A stretch of 64,000 bases of DNA, taken from positions 19,579,548 through 19,643,547 of the forward strand of contig NC_034016.1 of assembly GCF_000346465.2 (NCBI RefSeq), written 5' to 3'. The notes under the pieces are model-generated. The model made no database searches. It had not been told where the DNA came from and saw only the letters and a list, made by a program, of their open reading frames with translations. Below, one piece after another: positions 25,086-37,899 of the stretch. Within the stretch, counting starts at the first letter, position 1. Every line of letters starts with the position of its first letter. A program made the translations under genes and the position numbers. This stretch comes from Prunus persica (taxonomy: Eukaryota; Streptophyta; Magnoliopsida; Rosales; Rosaceae).

Positions 25086-25205
25086 CTTGGGCCAGCACTT
25101 GATGTCCAGTTGGGAGAGGCGAGATTCAGAAGGGTTTCTTTCAACTGTGATTCTGAGGCTTGAGGAGGAGGAGGAGGAGGTTGATGAGCAGGGTTCTGCA
25201 GCCAT
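24763..25205 (-). CDS. Small cupin-fold protein (DUF861 / Cupin_3), 2 exons
   Basis: Exons 25087-25205 and 24763-24985 (342 nt, 113 aa) are joined by a 101-bp intron. The product is a single-domain RmlC-like cupin of the plant type (At3g04300-like); its enzymatic role is not established. Visible family text: CWPKWGCSPGRYQLKFD near residues 37-53, then ETCYLLKGRVKAYP, EFGAGDLVTIPKG and CTWDV. The N-terminus has a Ser-run (CSSTSSSSSSSL). The C-terminus ends in a run of six serines before TAG. No signal peptide, so probably cytosolic. The donor was placed at CCCAA|GTATCT because it restores the WGCSPG frame. Confidence 0.88.
25041..25083. repeat. (AG)21 microsatellite in the cupin intron
   Basis: A perfect AG run occupies over 40% of the 101-bp intron of the minus-strand cupin gene. 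On the coding strand it is a CT run beginning three bases after the donor GT. Length variation here is likely. Confidence 0.95.
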
Positions 25206-27079
25206 GAAAATATAAGAGGGGAACAGTGAGTGCTATTCTTTTGAGAGGAGAAGACAACAGTGTTGGGAAGAACTGATATATATTTTTTGGTTGAAATTTT
25301 TGGCTGCATATAAGTTGTGAGGATTTTGGAGAGGCTTAAAGGAAAAGGGAATCTTTTACAAGGAAGGAGAAGGATAAGAAACCTTAATATATAGGGAAGG
25401 GGACAAGATATTGGTATTTTTCCCTTATTCCCTCCCTCCTCATTATTTACCATTGACTTATCACATACATCATGTCATATTCACAAATTATATTTTCGAT
25501 GCTTAAATTCAAATTATAGTAGGTGGTAATAGGTCTTAAGCGATGTGACCACTGCCCTCGTATTGACGATAAGAGTTCGATTAATCTGCCGTATATATAT
25601 TTTTTTTTATAGAGTAAACGATAATTGTATTCATAACTTAAATACTAAGATCATCAGCTACAATAATATAAACCACCCAAAAAGAGTTAAAACAAATATA
25701 AAAACATAATAACCACACATGGTTATTCCAAATATAGAGAAATACATAATAAGATTTATCTCCACTAATAATGACATCAAGCCAAACAATTTCGACATAA
25801 AAACTGTAAACCTAAACAAATCAAACATAACAAGAGTTTAATATTTTTTCTTTCTTTGAATCCATAAGAAAAATAAAATCAAAACTAATTCTAGGGTTAA
25901 GTTAATGCACACATTAAATTATATGGTAGGTGGTTGGCTAGAATTTTTTTAGTTATGGCAAATGGGGCAAGAGGGCCAACCCATGCTAGCAACACCCTTG
26001 TACACAAGGAAATTTACATGTGCTATATTAATTAGGCGGTATTAGAAACATCATTTTTAGGTACAACTTTTTGTCCACAACAATAATTGGCCATTGACTT
26101 ATATAAAAACCATATTATATCTTGGAATATCACGATGATTTTTAATTTTTGAATGTCACACATTGGAGTTATATGAAAATAATAAATTGATTAAATTGTT
26201 AATTGATGTTTTTAGTAATAATAATAAATTGCTTATCATTATTGATGTATCTAAAGCTAAATTTGTAAAAATATCACTCACCGGTCAAACGGTTTGACTG
26301 GAAATCCAACATACAGAGAGTACGTGGCTGTAAATGAGTGGTATCAAAGTTTGACCGGGAATCGTGATCTTAAAGATACCGACATTGCTCTGTCAGACCT
26401 TTTCGTTTGGCTCCATCCATGTCCATGATGCCCCATGATGTATATATCTTTTGGTTTTATTTACACCATCCTCCTCAAACAAGCAATTTTGCACGTGCCA
26501 TTCCATGTCAAGTCGTCGTCATGTCGTACTCGTATACAAGACTCGGTCAACTAATTATTGATTTAATGATATTTCTCTTCTTAATATTAAAAGAGGTTTC
26601 AAATTCGAATCTCTTCTTCAAAATTTCAATAACAAATTCTTATTTATCACACCATTGTTATATGAAGTACGGTTGTCTTCAATTTTGGCTGCCCATTGTA
26701 TTATAAAACTCATCGAATCTGTCTCTAAATTAATGTGTGTATGGATATTTCATATACGTATAAAAATGGTGGGTGCGATGCACTTTGACTTAGTGCCTGC
26801 ACATTTTTTACCTTTGTGAATGATGAGCTGTCCCAATTGTTAATAATATCTGCACGCTTTGAATGCTTCGAAGGAACATAAGAAAAAGACTCTGCATCAC
26901 TCAAAGTCAAGACTCAACTAGGGCAAAATACATCTAGTCTAGGCATCATCTTCATAAAGGTTTAGAAGTTTGGATCACCAATGAAGGACTTCAAGAAGCA
27001 TATATCATCATTCATGGGCTTGTGAATTATTTGATTGTATACACGTTTGTAGCATTCTTCCTTCGAGTACTTGATAGCG
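25206..27079. other. AT-rich intergenic region upstream of the cupin gene
   Basis: The first 250 bases serve as the 5' flank of the minus-strand cupin. The remainder is AT-rich with no gene. A short near-palindrome around CCGGTCAAACGGTTTGACTGG lies at about 26281-26301, and a related TTTGACCGGG occurs at 26351-26360. Confidence 0.45.
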
Positions 27080-27084
27080 AATTG

Positions 27085-27431
27085 TGTCACATTCCGAAAT
27101 CAACTCCGCCATAGCACGATATTGTCCACTTTGGGCCCCCCTCTCTGGCCCTCACGGTTTTGTTTCTGGGAGCTCACGACCAACTTCCCAGTGGGTTACC
27201 CATCCTGGGATTGCTCTGGTCTCCAACTCGCTTAACTTCGGAGTTCCTACGACTCCGAAGTTAGTGAGCTCCTAAAAGGCCTTGTGCTAGATGGATGCGG
27301 GTGTGCACATATAAGGCACATCGCCCCCCTCTCCGTTGGTTGATGTGGGATCTTACAATCCACCCCCCTAAGGGTCCAACGTCCTCGTCGACACATTCGC
27401 ACCACACGGCAAAGTGACTCTGATACCAAAT
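27085..27431 (-). mobile_element. Cassandra-type TRIM: 3' LTR plus internal domain
   Basis: The segment 27085-27357 starts TGTCACA and ends TTACA on the + strand, so on the minus strand it is a TG...CA LTR of 273 bp. It contains a 5S-rRNA-derived block. Next to it, 27358-27431 holds a polypurine tract (AGGGGGGTGGAT on the minus strand) and a primer-binding site, TGGTATCAGAG, complementary to the initiator tRNA-Met 3' end. That order (PBS, very short internal domain, PPT, LTR) and the 5S block identify a non-coding Cassandra retrotransposon. The partner 5' LTR is not intact: only about 17 bp match past 27432, with C/T and G/A differences. Confidence 0.88.
27168..27260 (-). other. 5S-rRNA-derived sequence within the Cassandra LTR
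   Basis: The minus strand shows a 5S-like internal promoter: an A-box region AAGTTAAGCGAGTTGG and a C-box string GGATGGGTAACC, followed by TGGGAAG. It lacks proper 5S gene ends and sits inside an LTR, so it is not an rRNA gene. The family is known to carry a pol III promoter here. Confidence 0.85.
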
Positions 27432-28540
27432 TGTCACACCCCGGGATCGGACTATCAGTGAGTGGACTCTTTGTTTTAATAAATGAATTTAAGCAGTTCA
27501 GTTTCAGGTATAAGCTGTTTTATGCTGTTAAATATTTTATGTTGCATGCTGCCGAGTGAAATTTCCTTTAAAGAATATAGGAAAAGATATTCTTGTTACT
27601 TATCAGATAAATGGCAGCAGAATTTTAAAAGTTACAGAAAGTTAATTATTCAACAGTTTTGCTTCAAAAACTTTATATTTTCTTAAACCACTTTGTACCC
27701 AGATATTAAATGTTGCCTTCGGATTATATTTGTTGCCTTCGGTTTAGTCAGCATGCTTGACAGTTGCCCCACGAGTTCCTTGATATTCGAACTCGTGTGG
27801 AGCAAGTAATGCGGATCAGGTGGACCACGGTCCCCTGAATCCTGCAAGTTGCGGCTCGGATTGACTTCGTGTCACTGAGACCTGCGAGTATGTGTCACCC
27901 ATGGTGATGCAAGGAATTGACGGATATAAGGAATTGACGGAAATAAGGGTACACCTAAGTGATAGTTTTAAACTGTTTTCAAATGTATATAATTATATAC
28001 ATGCATTAATTTCAGAAATAAAGAAAATAAGCTAGTTTGTATAACTGTTTTTACAGTGGGGTTAGTATGTTCTGATACTATTTTCTAAACTTTGTTTTTG
28101 GGTCCACTCACCCTTATTGTTGTTTTGCGCCCCCAGGCAGTAGACATGCACAGGAATCCACCACCGGGCCACTTCCCATCTTCCGCGCCTTTCTTTGATG
28201 TATGATTTTTGTTTTGTAAAAGGATTCACTCCTTGTAAATTCTTAGTAGTCGCTCTGATATTTTGCCCTATACTGAGAATTGAACTGTTCGAATGTATAT
28301 ATACGTATGCTGGCAGTTGGTTGTATATATATGTACTTTTTTGGCAGGTGAAAATATTTTGGTATTGAGCTAGTTACAAGGGAAACTCTGCCGATTTTTT
28401 CGGTAGAAGTCAACCTTGTTATTTTATCATGTTTTGTGTTGAGGGGCAAATAGGTCATTTGTGGCCGACATTCGTCAGGTGTCGGACACGCACAGGGTCT
28501 GGTTCGAATTTCAAAGCGGAATTTGGATCGGGTCCTGTCA
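27432..28540. mobile_element. LTR-like segment (solo LTR or chimeric LTR)
   Basis: It begins TGTCACACCCCGGGATC and ends GGGTCCTGTCA, so it has TG...CA ends over 1109 bp. It contains no ORF of note and ends next to AATTG (28541-28545), which also precedes the Cassandra LTR at 27080-27084. The internal GGGTCCACTCACCC and TTTGCGCCCCCAGGCAG strings resemble those in plant Ty3-type LTRs, from memory of such elements. It may be a solo LTR joined to the Cassandra remnant. The family is not identified. Confidence 0.5.
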
Positions 28541-28714
28541 AATTGTGTATGCGCACGTAAATGATTTATAAGTATTAACTCATATAAGTAGTTTGTGCAT
28601 TTATTAATTGATGGTCCACGTAGCCTAACAAAACTCATTAATTAGCTAACTAAACCCACACTACATGAATGAGCTGACGTGATTTAGGCCAGTTGGATAG
28701 GGTATGAGACATTA

Positions 28715-29137
28715 GAGCACTTCCATTCATTTGTCATGGCAAAGGGCAAGAGTTGTTACTGTTCACGTGAATAGTCTCAGCTCTTGCAAAAGGCTTGTTG
28801 TGTTTCCACCTATTGTCATGGCAATCCAAGGGCAACTATTATTCACATGAGATATGGGTAGAAGAATTTGTAGAGTTTTGGTGTGGGAAGTGAAGAATAT
28901 AGGTAGGTATTTATTTTAAAAAAATTCTTAAATTTTTGGTATTTTTTCTTTTTTTAATAAAAAAATTCGTTGCTGACGTCAGCTGCCCTCATGCACGAGC
29001 TCATGCCCCTTTTGCCTTTGGGCTTGACCGAGTTGTTGGTCCCCACCATTTGCCCAGGCTGTAGAAGCCCGTTGAAAACTGCAAACTGAGCTAAGGCCCC
29101 CTCCTGCTAGGGCTTTACCCTTGCGCTGGAAGTGCTC
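28715..29137. mobile_element. PIF/Harbinger-type MITE, 423 bp
   Basis: Perfect 11-bp terminal inverted repeats GAGCACTTCCA / TGGAAGTGCTC are flanked on both sides by TTA (28712-28714 and 29138-29140). A three-base TTA duplication is the usual PIF/Harbinger target. There is no coding capacity. It lies about 330 bp upstream of the GSNOR start. Confidence 0.8.
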
Positions 29138-29466
29138 TTAAAAGCAGTGTCTTACTTTGCCTATTTTAATCATGGGTTGGGTTAATTGAAGGAAATGATC
29201 TCCTAGACCATATGAAGTCTCAATCAGCCCAAAGATCTTGAGGTTTCATTAACTCAAAGGTCATCCATTTTTCTTTCAGGCCCAATAGATCGTAGGGCCC
29301 CAAAAAAGGAAACCCGATTCTGAAAACCGATTTGAGCCCGCGGATCCGCGGCAGTAGTTCATCATTAGAGCTCGTTTTGTCCACTCCACACACACTACAG
29401 TCTTCACATTCCGATCCCCACATTTCATCTATCTCTCCGTTTCGCTTTGTGGTTTCAGTCAAATCC

Positions 29467-32529
<3,063 letters not shown>

Positions 32530-32974
32530 ATGTGTGAGGGATTCCACTTAGGCCTATGCCAAGTTTCTCATGGGGTGGAACTTTATCTTGCCTTTTCCTT
32601 TTATCTAAACCCTTTTAGTGGCAAGAGTTTTAAAAATAACTTTCCGGTGCTGCTTTGGTAAGTAAAAGAACGCCCGACTAGTTTGTTGCTTGTTATATAT
32701 TATGAGGCTTTTGCTCGGCCTATTTGTGTAGAAGAATAAAACAGCATTGTGGTTGTGCTTGCTATATTTATGTGTATGGTTGGAATGATTTGCCGAAGAA
32801 TGATCGATATTCTGAGTGGTGTATGTAATGGTTCCATATTATTAGCAGTCATGAAGCCTGTCAACATTTTAAGGAAATGAGCCTCTTATAATTATTGTTG
32901 GTAAATCCTTGTTATTGTCAGAGAATTTGGAGAATTAGAAGTCAGTTTGTAAAGAAAGTTTTTCGGTGTCGCAG

Positions 32975-33250
32975 TTGGATTAGGATTAGGTTTCTCCCCA
33001 TACCAATACTTTCTCCTATAAGAAACTCCAAATCCATTACAATAATAATAATAATAATAATACAGAGAATTGGATCGATGGAAGCAATGGTAGGGGACAA
33101 CTTTACTGAAGAAATAATACACGAAATCTTCTACCTTCATCCACACCCATTTGATCACCCGAGCAATCGAATTAACTCCTCCTTCAAGCTCATTGATACG
33201 GGCTTTACTCATTGTATAAGGAATATGGACGAAGGCCATGCATATCATTT
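32975..33250 (+). pseudogene. F-box gene fragment (promoter plus N-terminus)
   Basis: The leader AGGTTTCTCCCCATACCAA and the text around GAATTGGATCGATGGAAG match the start regions of the two intact F-box genes at 34406 and 37900. The following frame has EEIIHEIF, then jumps to the FIHTH-like region (CTTCATCCACACCCATTTG), with most of the F-box deleted. The frame is soon lost. An (AAT)n tract at 33044-33062 lies in the leader. It is a decayed third paralogue. Confidence 0.8.
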
Positions 33251-33734
33251 ACGCTTAGAACTTAACAAATTCTGTGTGCATCATTTATGCTTGGAACTTA
33301 GATGTAGATCTTTTGACATTTAATGCTTGTGTCGATTTTACCCTTTTAGTTAAATAAGAAAAATTTATTGAAAATTTAAAATTAATGCATTATTTTCTTG
33401 TAATTGAATTTCATAATTTAAATTTTGAATTCTTTCCTTGATAATATTTACCTAATATATAGACAAAATACAATTTAATCAATCAAAAGTAAAGATCCAC
33501 ACATTATTCCAATTGATTAGACAAGCACCCATATGAAATTATGTACATGACATACATCTAAATAGTGTTACTATTAGCAACGAAAAAAACTTAGTGATAA
33601 ATCTTGTTACCTATAAATTAGAAGAGTATCTATAAGTCATACAAAAATAGATATATAAAATTGTATGTTATCTATAAAAAAAGAAAAAAAGAAAAAAAGT
33701 ACATTTGGTTTGAGCCAGCGAGACCACAGGTAAT
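33251..33734. other. AT-rich DNA inside the broken F-box copy
   Basis: This strongly AT-rich block has an A-rich GAAAAAAAG-type run at 33680-33700. It separates the N-terminal and C-terminal pieces of the decayed F-box copy. I see no gene or recognisable element ends. Confidence 0.4.
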
Positions 33735-33925
33735 CTTTCCATTACGTCGTTTGATATATCTGATGAAGTATTCGCAGAGATAGCCATAACACCATATGCT
33801 GAAACCCGACATAGGTCCCATTTTGGTAAAGGTCGAAGTTGCGTGGTTTCCGGGTACAGAGAGTGCCTTGCTTTTTTTTTTTAAAGCTGTCCGTCTTCCG
33901 GTGGAGTTTATTTATTTTTTCTTTT
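33735..33925 (+). pseudogene. F-box gene fragment (C-terminal region)
   Basis: Similarity to the F-box-associated domain of the neighbours: TCGTTTGATATATCTGATGA (the VSFDxSxEVF motif), then AGATAGCCATAACACCA, GCGTGGTTTCCGGGTACAG and an AAAGCTGTC string (FESC region). The text is frameshifted and carries a T10 run. It is probably the same dead gene as 32975-33250, or another deleted copy. Confidence 0.75.
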
Positions 33926-33968
33926 CTGCGAGCTATTTATTTATTTTGAAAATTCAACGCCAAACAGT

Positions 33969-34060
33969 ACCTATAAAGCAGCACGGTTTTCTTGACATTG
34001 TAATGACTGTATTTTACATTTTTGTGCATGATTAAAGAATCATCTTATGCCTCTATTTGA
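33969..34060 (+). pseudogene. Relic resembling GSNOR intron 4
   Basis: The text here (GACATTGTAATGACTGTATT, then ACATTTTTGTGCATGA and ATCATCTTATGCCTCTAT) closely follows 31044-31142 in intron 4 of the intact GSNOR gene. No exon is left beside it. I read it as the remains of a second GSNOR copy; a shared short transposon is the alternative. Confidence 0.55.
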
Positions 34061-34240
34061 TGATGATGATATATATATATATATATATGTATAGAGGGAG
34101 ATTGTATTTATAAATTAGTCATAAGCGTAACAAAAATAAAATACATAGGGATCTAATCACAGCATCAAACTTATATGGTAACACCTCCACTTAAGCAACA
34201 CAGAAAGAAAAAAGGATTAGGTTTATGAAGGTGTTATTAT

Positions 34241-34310
34241 AGGATTAGGATCAGGGTTAAGAAATATAAAAGGATTAGGAACAGGATTAAGAAATATAAA
34301 AGGATTAGGT
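34241..34310 (+). repeat. 30-bp tandem repeat upstream of F-box gene 1
   Basis: Two and a third copies of a 30-bp unit beginning AGGATTAGG and ending AAGAAATATAAA lie at 34241, 34271 and 34301. The third leads straight into the conserved promoter block of the F-box genes. Confidence 0.8.
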
Positions 34311-34334
34311 TTCTTCCCAGACCAAGACTTTGTC

Positions 34335-34342
34335 CTATATAA
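34335..34342 (+). promoter_or_regulatory. Probable TATA box of F-box gene 1
   Basis: CTATATAA stands 64 bp before the preferred start at 34406. It lies at the end of a block (GGATTAGGTTTCT, then ACCAAGACTTTGTCCTATA) that is also found before F-box gene 2 and before the dead copy at 32975. Confidence 0.55.
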
Positions 34343-34405
34343 CCTTAAAATAAAACCCCAAATCCGTAACATATGAATAATAATACAGAGAAGAGAATTG
34401 GATCG

Positions 34406-35623
34406 ATGAAGGTTCCTGAAGAAATCGTATACGAAATCTTGCTTAGGTTACCCGTCAAGTCTCTACTTCCGTTCACGACAGTGTGCAAGTCATGGAATTG
34501 TATGATCAAAAGCTCTGCCTTCATCCACACCCATCTCGAATCCAACCATCGAAACAACGACGTTCAACTCCTCCTCCACCATCCTGAATTTGATATTTAC
34601 TCATTGTACAGGGACGACGACAACAAAGACGACAGCCGTGCATGTGCATCATCGTCTACGTTTATAGAGTATAGTACCAATCTTGACAATCCATATGCAT
34701 TTTACGCCGAACGCACTGGAACCAAGACCTGGGGATCCGAGTTTGTGGGAACTTGTAACGGGCTCGTGTGCATTGCTGGGAAAGACATTGATTTGACCAC
34801 ATTAGTTTGGAACCCTAGCATCAGAAAGTTTGTGGTTTTGCCCAAGTCTGGTGTTACCTTTTGTCATGAATATGATCATCGAGAAGTAATAACCTTTGCC
34901 TTTGGCTACGACAGGCGTGCCAATGACTATAAGGTCTTACGAAGAGTGCCTTGTTTTCTAGGAGGCCCATTGGTTTCATGTCAATATGAGATTTGGTCGT
35001 TAGCCAAGGGCTCTTGGAAGACTCTCATCAATACTGCTAATGATCGTCATCAGGAACGTGACATTGGAAACCGGTTTTTTGAGGCTGGTCATCCGCCTGC
35101 TTTTGTCAATGGTGCTCTGCATTGGCTTCAAGCCAACGTGAGCACCTGGAATATTTCCATTGTGTCGTTTGATATCTCCGGTGAAGTGTTCGGCAAAATA
35201 GCCATACCACCAAAAGCTGAAACAAGAAAATGTTTCGATTTTAATCGACATTGCGTGGTTTCGAGGTATAGAGAGTCCCTTGCATTTTTCGAAAGCTGTC
35301 GGGAGAGGAGGGAAAGTGGTTTGGTTCTTCTCATGAACATGTGGGTGATGGAGGAGTATGGTGTGGCCAAATCATGGACTAAACTATTTGCAATATGCCT
35401 GGAAGGGAGTATTTGTAGACTGGTTGGTTGTAGTAAAAGTGGTGAAGAAGTTGTGCTCAAACTAATAGTTGATGATATCGTTGAATATCAATCTGTGAAC
35501 ACTAAGACCAAACAAGTTAAGAATTTTCATTTTGATGGAGAATGTTCTACTTATTACTCGGTCATGGGTGCTTTCACAGAGAACCTTGTCTTGCTTGACC
35601 GGCCTAATGTATTTACATACTAA
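34406..35623 (+). CDS. F-box protein, At3g06240-like, single exon
   Basis: F-box proteins of this kind are predicted substrate receptors of SCF ubiquitin ligases; the target is unknown. The 405-aa intronless frame opens MKVPEEIVYEILLRLPVKSL, the F-box, with WNCMIKSSAFIHTHL following. An F-box-associated (FBA_1) domain comes next: CNGLVC, LWNPSIRKFVVLP-like text, FGYDRRANDYKVLR, YEIWSLAKGSWKTL, AFVNGALHWL, SFDISGEVF and WTKLFAICLEG. An in-frame ATG at 34373 would add 11 residues. I prefer 34406 because it aligns with the start of the second copy at 37900. The two intact copies are close paralogues. It is related in style to S-locus F-box genes, but no S-RNase gene is seen here. Confidence 0.92.
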   Translation: MKVPEEIVYEILLRLPVKSLLPFTTVCKSWNCMIKSSAFIHTHLESNHRNNDVQLLLHHPEFDIYSLYRDDDNKDDSRACASSSTFIEYSTNLDNPYAFYAERTGTKTWGSEFVGTCNGLVCIAGKDIDLTTLVWNPSIRKFVVLPKSGVTFCHEYDHREVITFAFGYDRRANDYKVLRRVPCFLGGPLVSCQYEIWSLAKGSWKTLINTANDRHQERDIGNRFFEAGHPPAFVNGALHWLQANVSTWNISIVSFDISGEVFGKIAIPPKAETRKCFDFNRHCVVSRYRESLAFFESCRERRESGLVLLMNMWVMEEYGVAKSWTKLFAICLEGSICRLVGCSKSGEEVVLKLIVDDIVEYQSVNTKTKQVKNFHFDGECSTYYSVMGAFTENLVLLDRPNVFTY

Positions 35624-35939
35624 AAGCAACAACCTACGTGTTCTGTTACAACTTGCTTTTCACTTATTATGTGTTCTGCTCATTTCAAAATTTAAGGTTT
35701 CTGTTTCTTTTTTTGTTGTTGAAAGAGATCAATAACAAATCCTCAATTTCGTCGATGATCCAGTTGTATTCCATGGAATATTAATGATTTTATTTCCCAA
35801 CCGATGTACATATGAACGATACATTTGTTGAAACAAAACAAACTACAAATGGAATTGAAAAACATTTGCGATTTGAACGCGGTCTGCATATTTCATCAAT
35901 TAAAACTACCTAAGAAACATCAAATTCAAATCAAACAGA
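35624..35939 (+). other. 3' flank of F-box gene 1, matching the flank of F-box gene 2
   Basis: Stretches such as ACTTGCTTTTCACTTATTATG and CATATTTCATCAATTAAAA recur in the same order at 39169-39426, downstream of F-box gene 2. The duplication unit therefore included the 3' flank. Confidence 0.7.
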
Positions 35940-35984
35940 TCATGGACGAACTGTCCTTGAAACCATAAATTCTGGTTTGATCAT
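35940..35984 (-). pseudogene. Relic of an AMT1 C-terminus
   Basis: On the minus strand 15 codons read MIKPEFMVSRTVRP and stop. The intact AMT1 nearby ends [14 protein letters not shown] and a few more residues. Position relative to the F-box gene is the same as for the intact AMT1 after F-box gene 2. The remainder of the transporter is gone. Confidence 0.7.
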
Positions 35985-36837
35985 GATCTTGGCGTAGTTT
36001 GAGTAGCTCTTGGCACCACTTTAGAAGATTGTAGTTGTTGAGGAAAGCAAACTACTCATAACACAATTTCACCAATATTTTTTTATCATTTTTTTTAATT
36101 ATCAATATTTGAAAAGAATAAAGGCTTTTGTTAATTAAATTTCGACACATTCAAGATAATAATCTCTTAATTGTCGAAACATTCGAGATAATAATATCTC
36201 TTAATTATGATTACTTATGATAAGCATCATAAAAGAAACACACCCTTTAATAGAAATTATGAAGAAACCACAATTTGGAATGAAAACCAAATTTCCTATG
36301 TATCCTTTCGAGGGAATCAAGCCAATTTGTAGTTCATTGGAGTCAGGCATGATTGTCGGTGATGAAAATTTGAATGGAGATGGTGTGTTTGGGGATAATT
36401 TGGATATGAAAAAGTGTTTGGGGGCGAATTTAGTTATGATAAACTAGGGATTCTTTTTGGACTTGTGGTTGCATCTAGAGATGCTTCTAGATTGCCTATG
36501 TAACCTTGACGGTATTGAAACCAATGTAGTTCAATCAAAGGAATGCTTTGGGTAGTTGTGTACAACTTGGTTTTTGATTTGGTAATTAATTTGGCTTCGG
36601 TGAATACGTGAATTTGGACTTTTGTGATGGCACAAGTCCATCAAATTTATGAATTTTGAGATGGCACAAGTCCGTCAAGTTTGGAAACCGATCATGGGTG
36701 AATTTGATTTGTACACCCACTTAATGGGTATTTTCCTTGTGATCTTGGTCCCCTTCACGATTGTTTTTTGAGCCCATTAATTCAGAATTTTGTGAATTTA
36801 AAAATCTTGGAGCTGTTTTGGAAGTCAGTTTATAAAA
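35985..36837. other. AT-rich spacer in the F-box cluster
   Basis: I see no recognisable gene. A 76-codon frame at 36217-36447 has no family I know. A short direct repeat (GATGGCACAAGTCC) occurs at 36626 and 36661. Confidence 0.45.
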
Positions 36838-37003
36838 AGTTGCTGGTCATTCGCCTGCTATTGTCAATGACTCAAATGGTGCTCTGCATTGGCTTCAAGC
36901 TAACGTGACCACCCTTAATATTTAAGTTGTGTCGTTTGATATGTCCAATGAAGTCTTCAGCAAGATGGCCAAACACCAGAAGCTGAAACACAAAAATGTT
37001 TCA
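36838..37003 (+). pseudogene. F-box fragment truncated by the palindromic array
   Basis: It reads AGHSPAIVN, then GALHWLQANVTTLNI and a stop, then VSFDMSNEVFSKM, matching the FBA domain of both intact neighbours. An in-frame stop (TAA) and a frameshift are present. Similarity ends at CACAAAAATGTTTC (36989-37002), where the repeat array begins. Confidence 0.85.
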
Positions 37004-37203
37004 AACCGTAGAGCCGCACGGCTATACTCTAAAATAAAATATTTGAAAAGTAATCTAGTGTGGCTATCCTCTTAAACGTATAGCCGCACGGCTATACTGT
37101 ATAAATATAATGAAATAAATATATAGCCTGACGGCTATACTCGATCTTAAATGTACAGCCGCCTGGCTATGCTCTATAAACATAATATAGTACAGCCGGC
37201 CGG
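37004..37203. repeat. Second palindromic array
   Basis: Four to five diverged units share the core GTATAGCCG-NN-CGGCTATAC (clearest at 37079-37098), with less regular AT-rich spacers than at 1-400. The array joins an F-box fragment on the left and an AT-rich inverted-repeat element on the right. Confidence 0.85.
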
Positions 37204-37714
37204 AAAATTTATTTACTATTTATTAAGTAATATAATTCGTGAAGTTAATTAAAATATTTAACACTAATTATTCACTAAAGAAATCATAATTAAAGTATAA
37301 TTACTATTTTAACTAATTAAATAAGGCAAAGGATATTATTTAATTACTAAAAATAAAATTGAAAAAAATTAATTAACCTAAACATAGTAAGTTTATATTT
37401 ATTTTTAAAAGATAAACTTCTCCTGACGAAATTTTGTCGGCACATTTGCTGTACTAGAGGTCTAATCTGGCAAATATTTGCTAGCATATAACTGTGAGAG
37501 GTTTTTTTGTTTGTTTTAGTTTTTAAAATATAAATTTAGTTTCTTTAGTTTTGTTTTTTTCCCAACTTCTTTAATTTAATATGTGTAATTAATATCTTAG
37601 CTATTTTGAATTACTTTGATTAATAATTATGTTTTAATTATTATTTCTTTAGTGAATATTTAAACATATTACTGATTTCATAAATGACTTAATAAATAGT
37701 AACTAATTATTTTA
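37204..37714. mobile_element. AT-rich fold-back element with arms of over 100 bp
   Basis: The left arm (37204-37322: ACTATTTATTAAGTAAT, then TATTCACTAAAGAAATCATAA) is mirrored on the other strand at about 37590-37714 (ACTATTTATTAAGTCAT, then TATTCACTAAAGAAATAATAA). About 270 bp with no ORF lie between. The arms and the flanking palindromic array recur near 61798-62045. No transposase is seen, so it is non-autonomous; the superfamily is undetermined. Confidence 0.7.
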
Positions 37715-37899
37715 AACCTAATCTCATTCAAATTTAAATTGGAAGGATATGTCTTATTTTCGTGTTCTTAATTAAAAATTTTCCAGAGCCCAAATAGGAA
37801 GAAACGTAGAAAAGGATTAGGTTTCTCCCTAGACCAAGACTTTCTCCTATATGACCTAAAATAGAACCCCAGATCCAAATAACACAGAGAATTGGATCG
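37715..37899 (+). promoter_or_regulatory. Proximal promoter and leader of F-box gene 2
   Basis: It contains the same block as F-box gene 1, AAGGATTAGGTTTCTCCCTA then ACCAAGACTTTCTCCTATAT (about 37812-37852), about 50-90 bp before the start. Confidence 0.6.

Noticed and set aside
27168..27260. A 5S rRNA gene
   Set aside because: The 5S-like text lacks proper gene ends, is diverged, and lies inside an LTR with PBS and PPT next to it, so it is a Cassandra LTR component.
28243..28638. A 131-codon minus-strand frame
   Set aside because: Lies in the LTR-like segment, crosses its end and has no recognisable protein similarity.
36217..36447. A 76-codon frame in the F-box cluster
   Set aside because: No family recognised, no promoter or partner; left as spacer.
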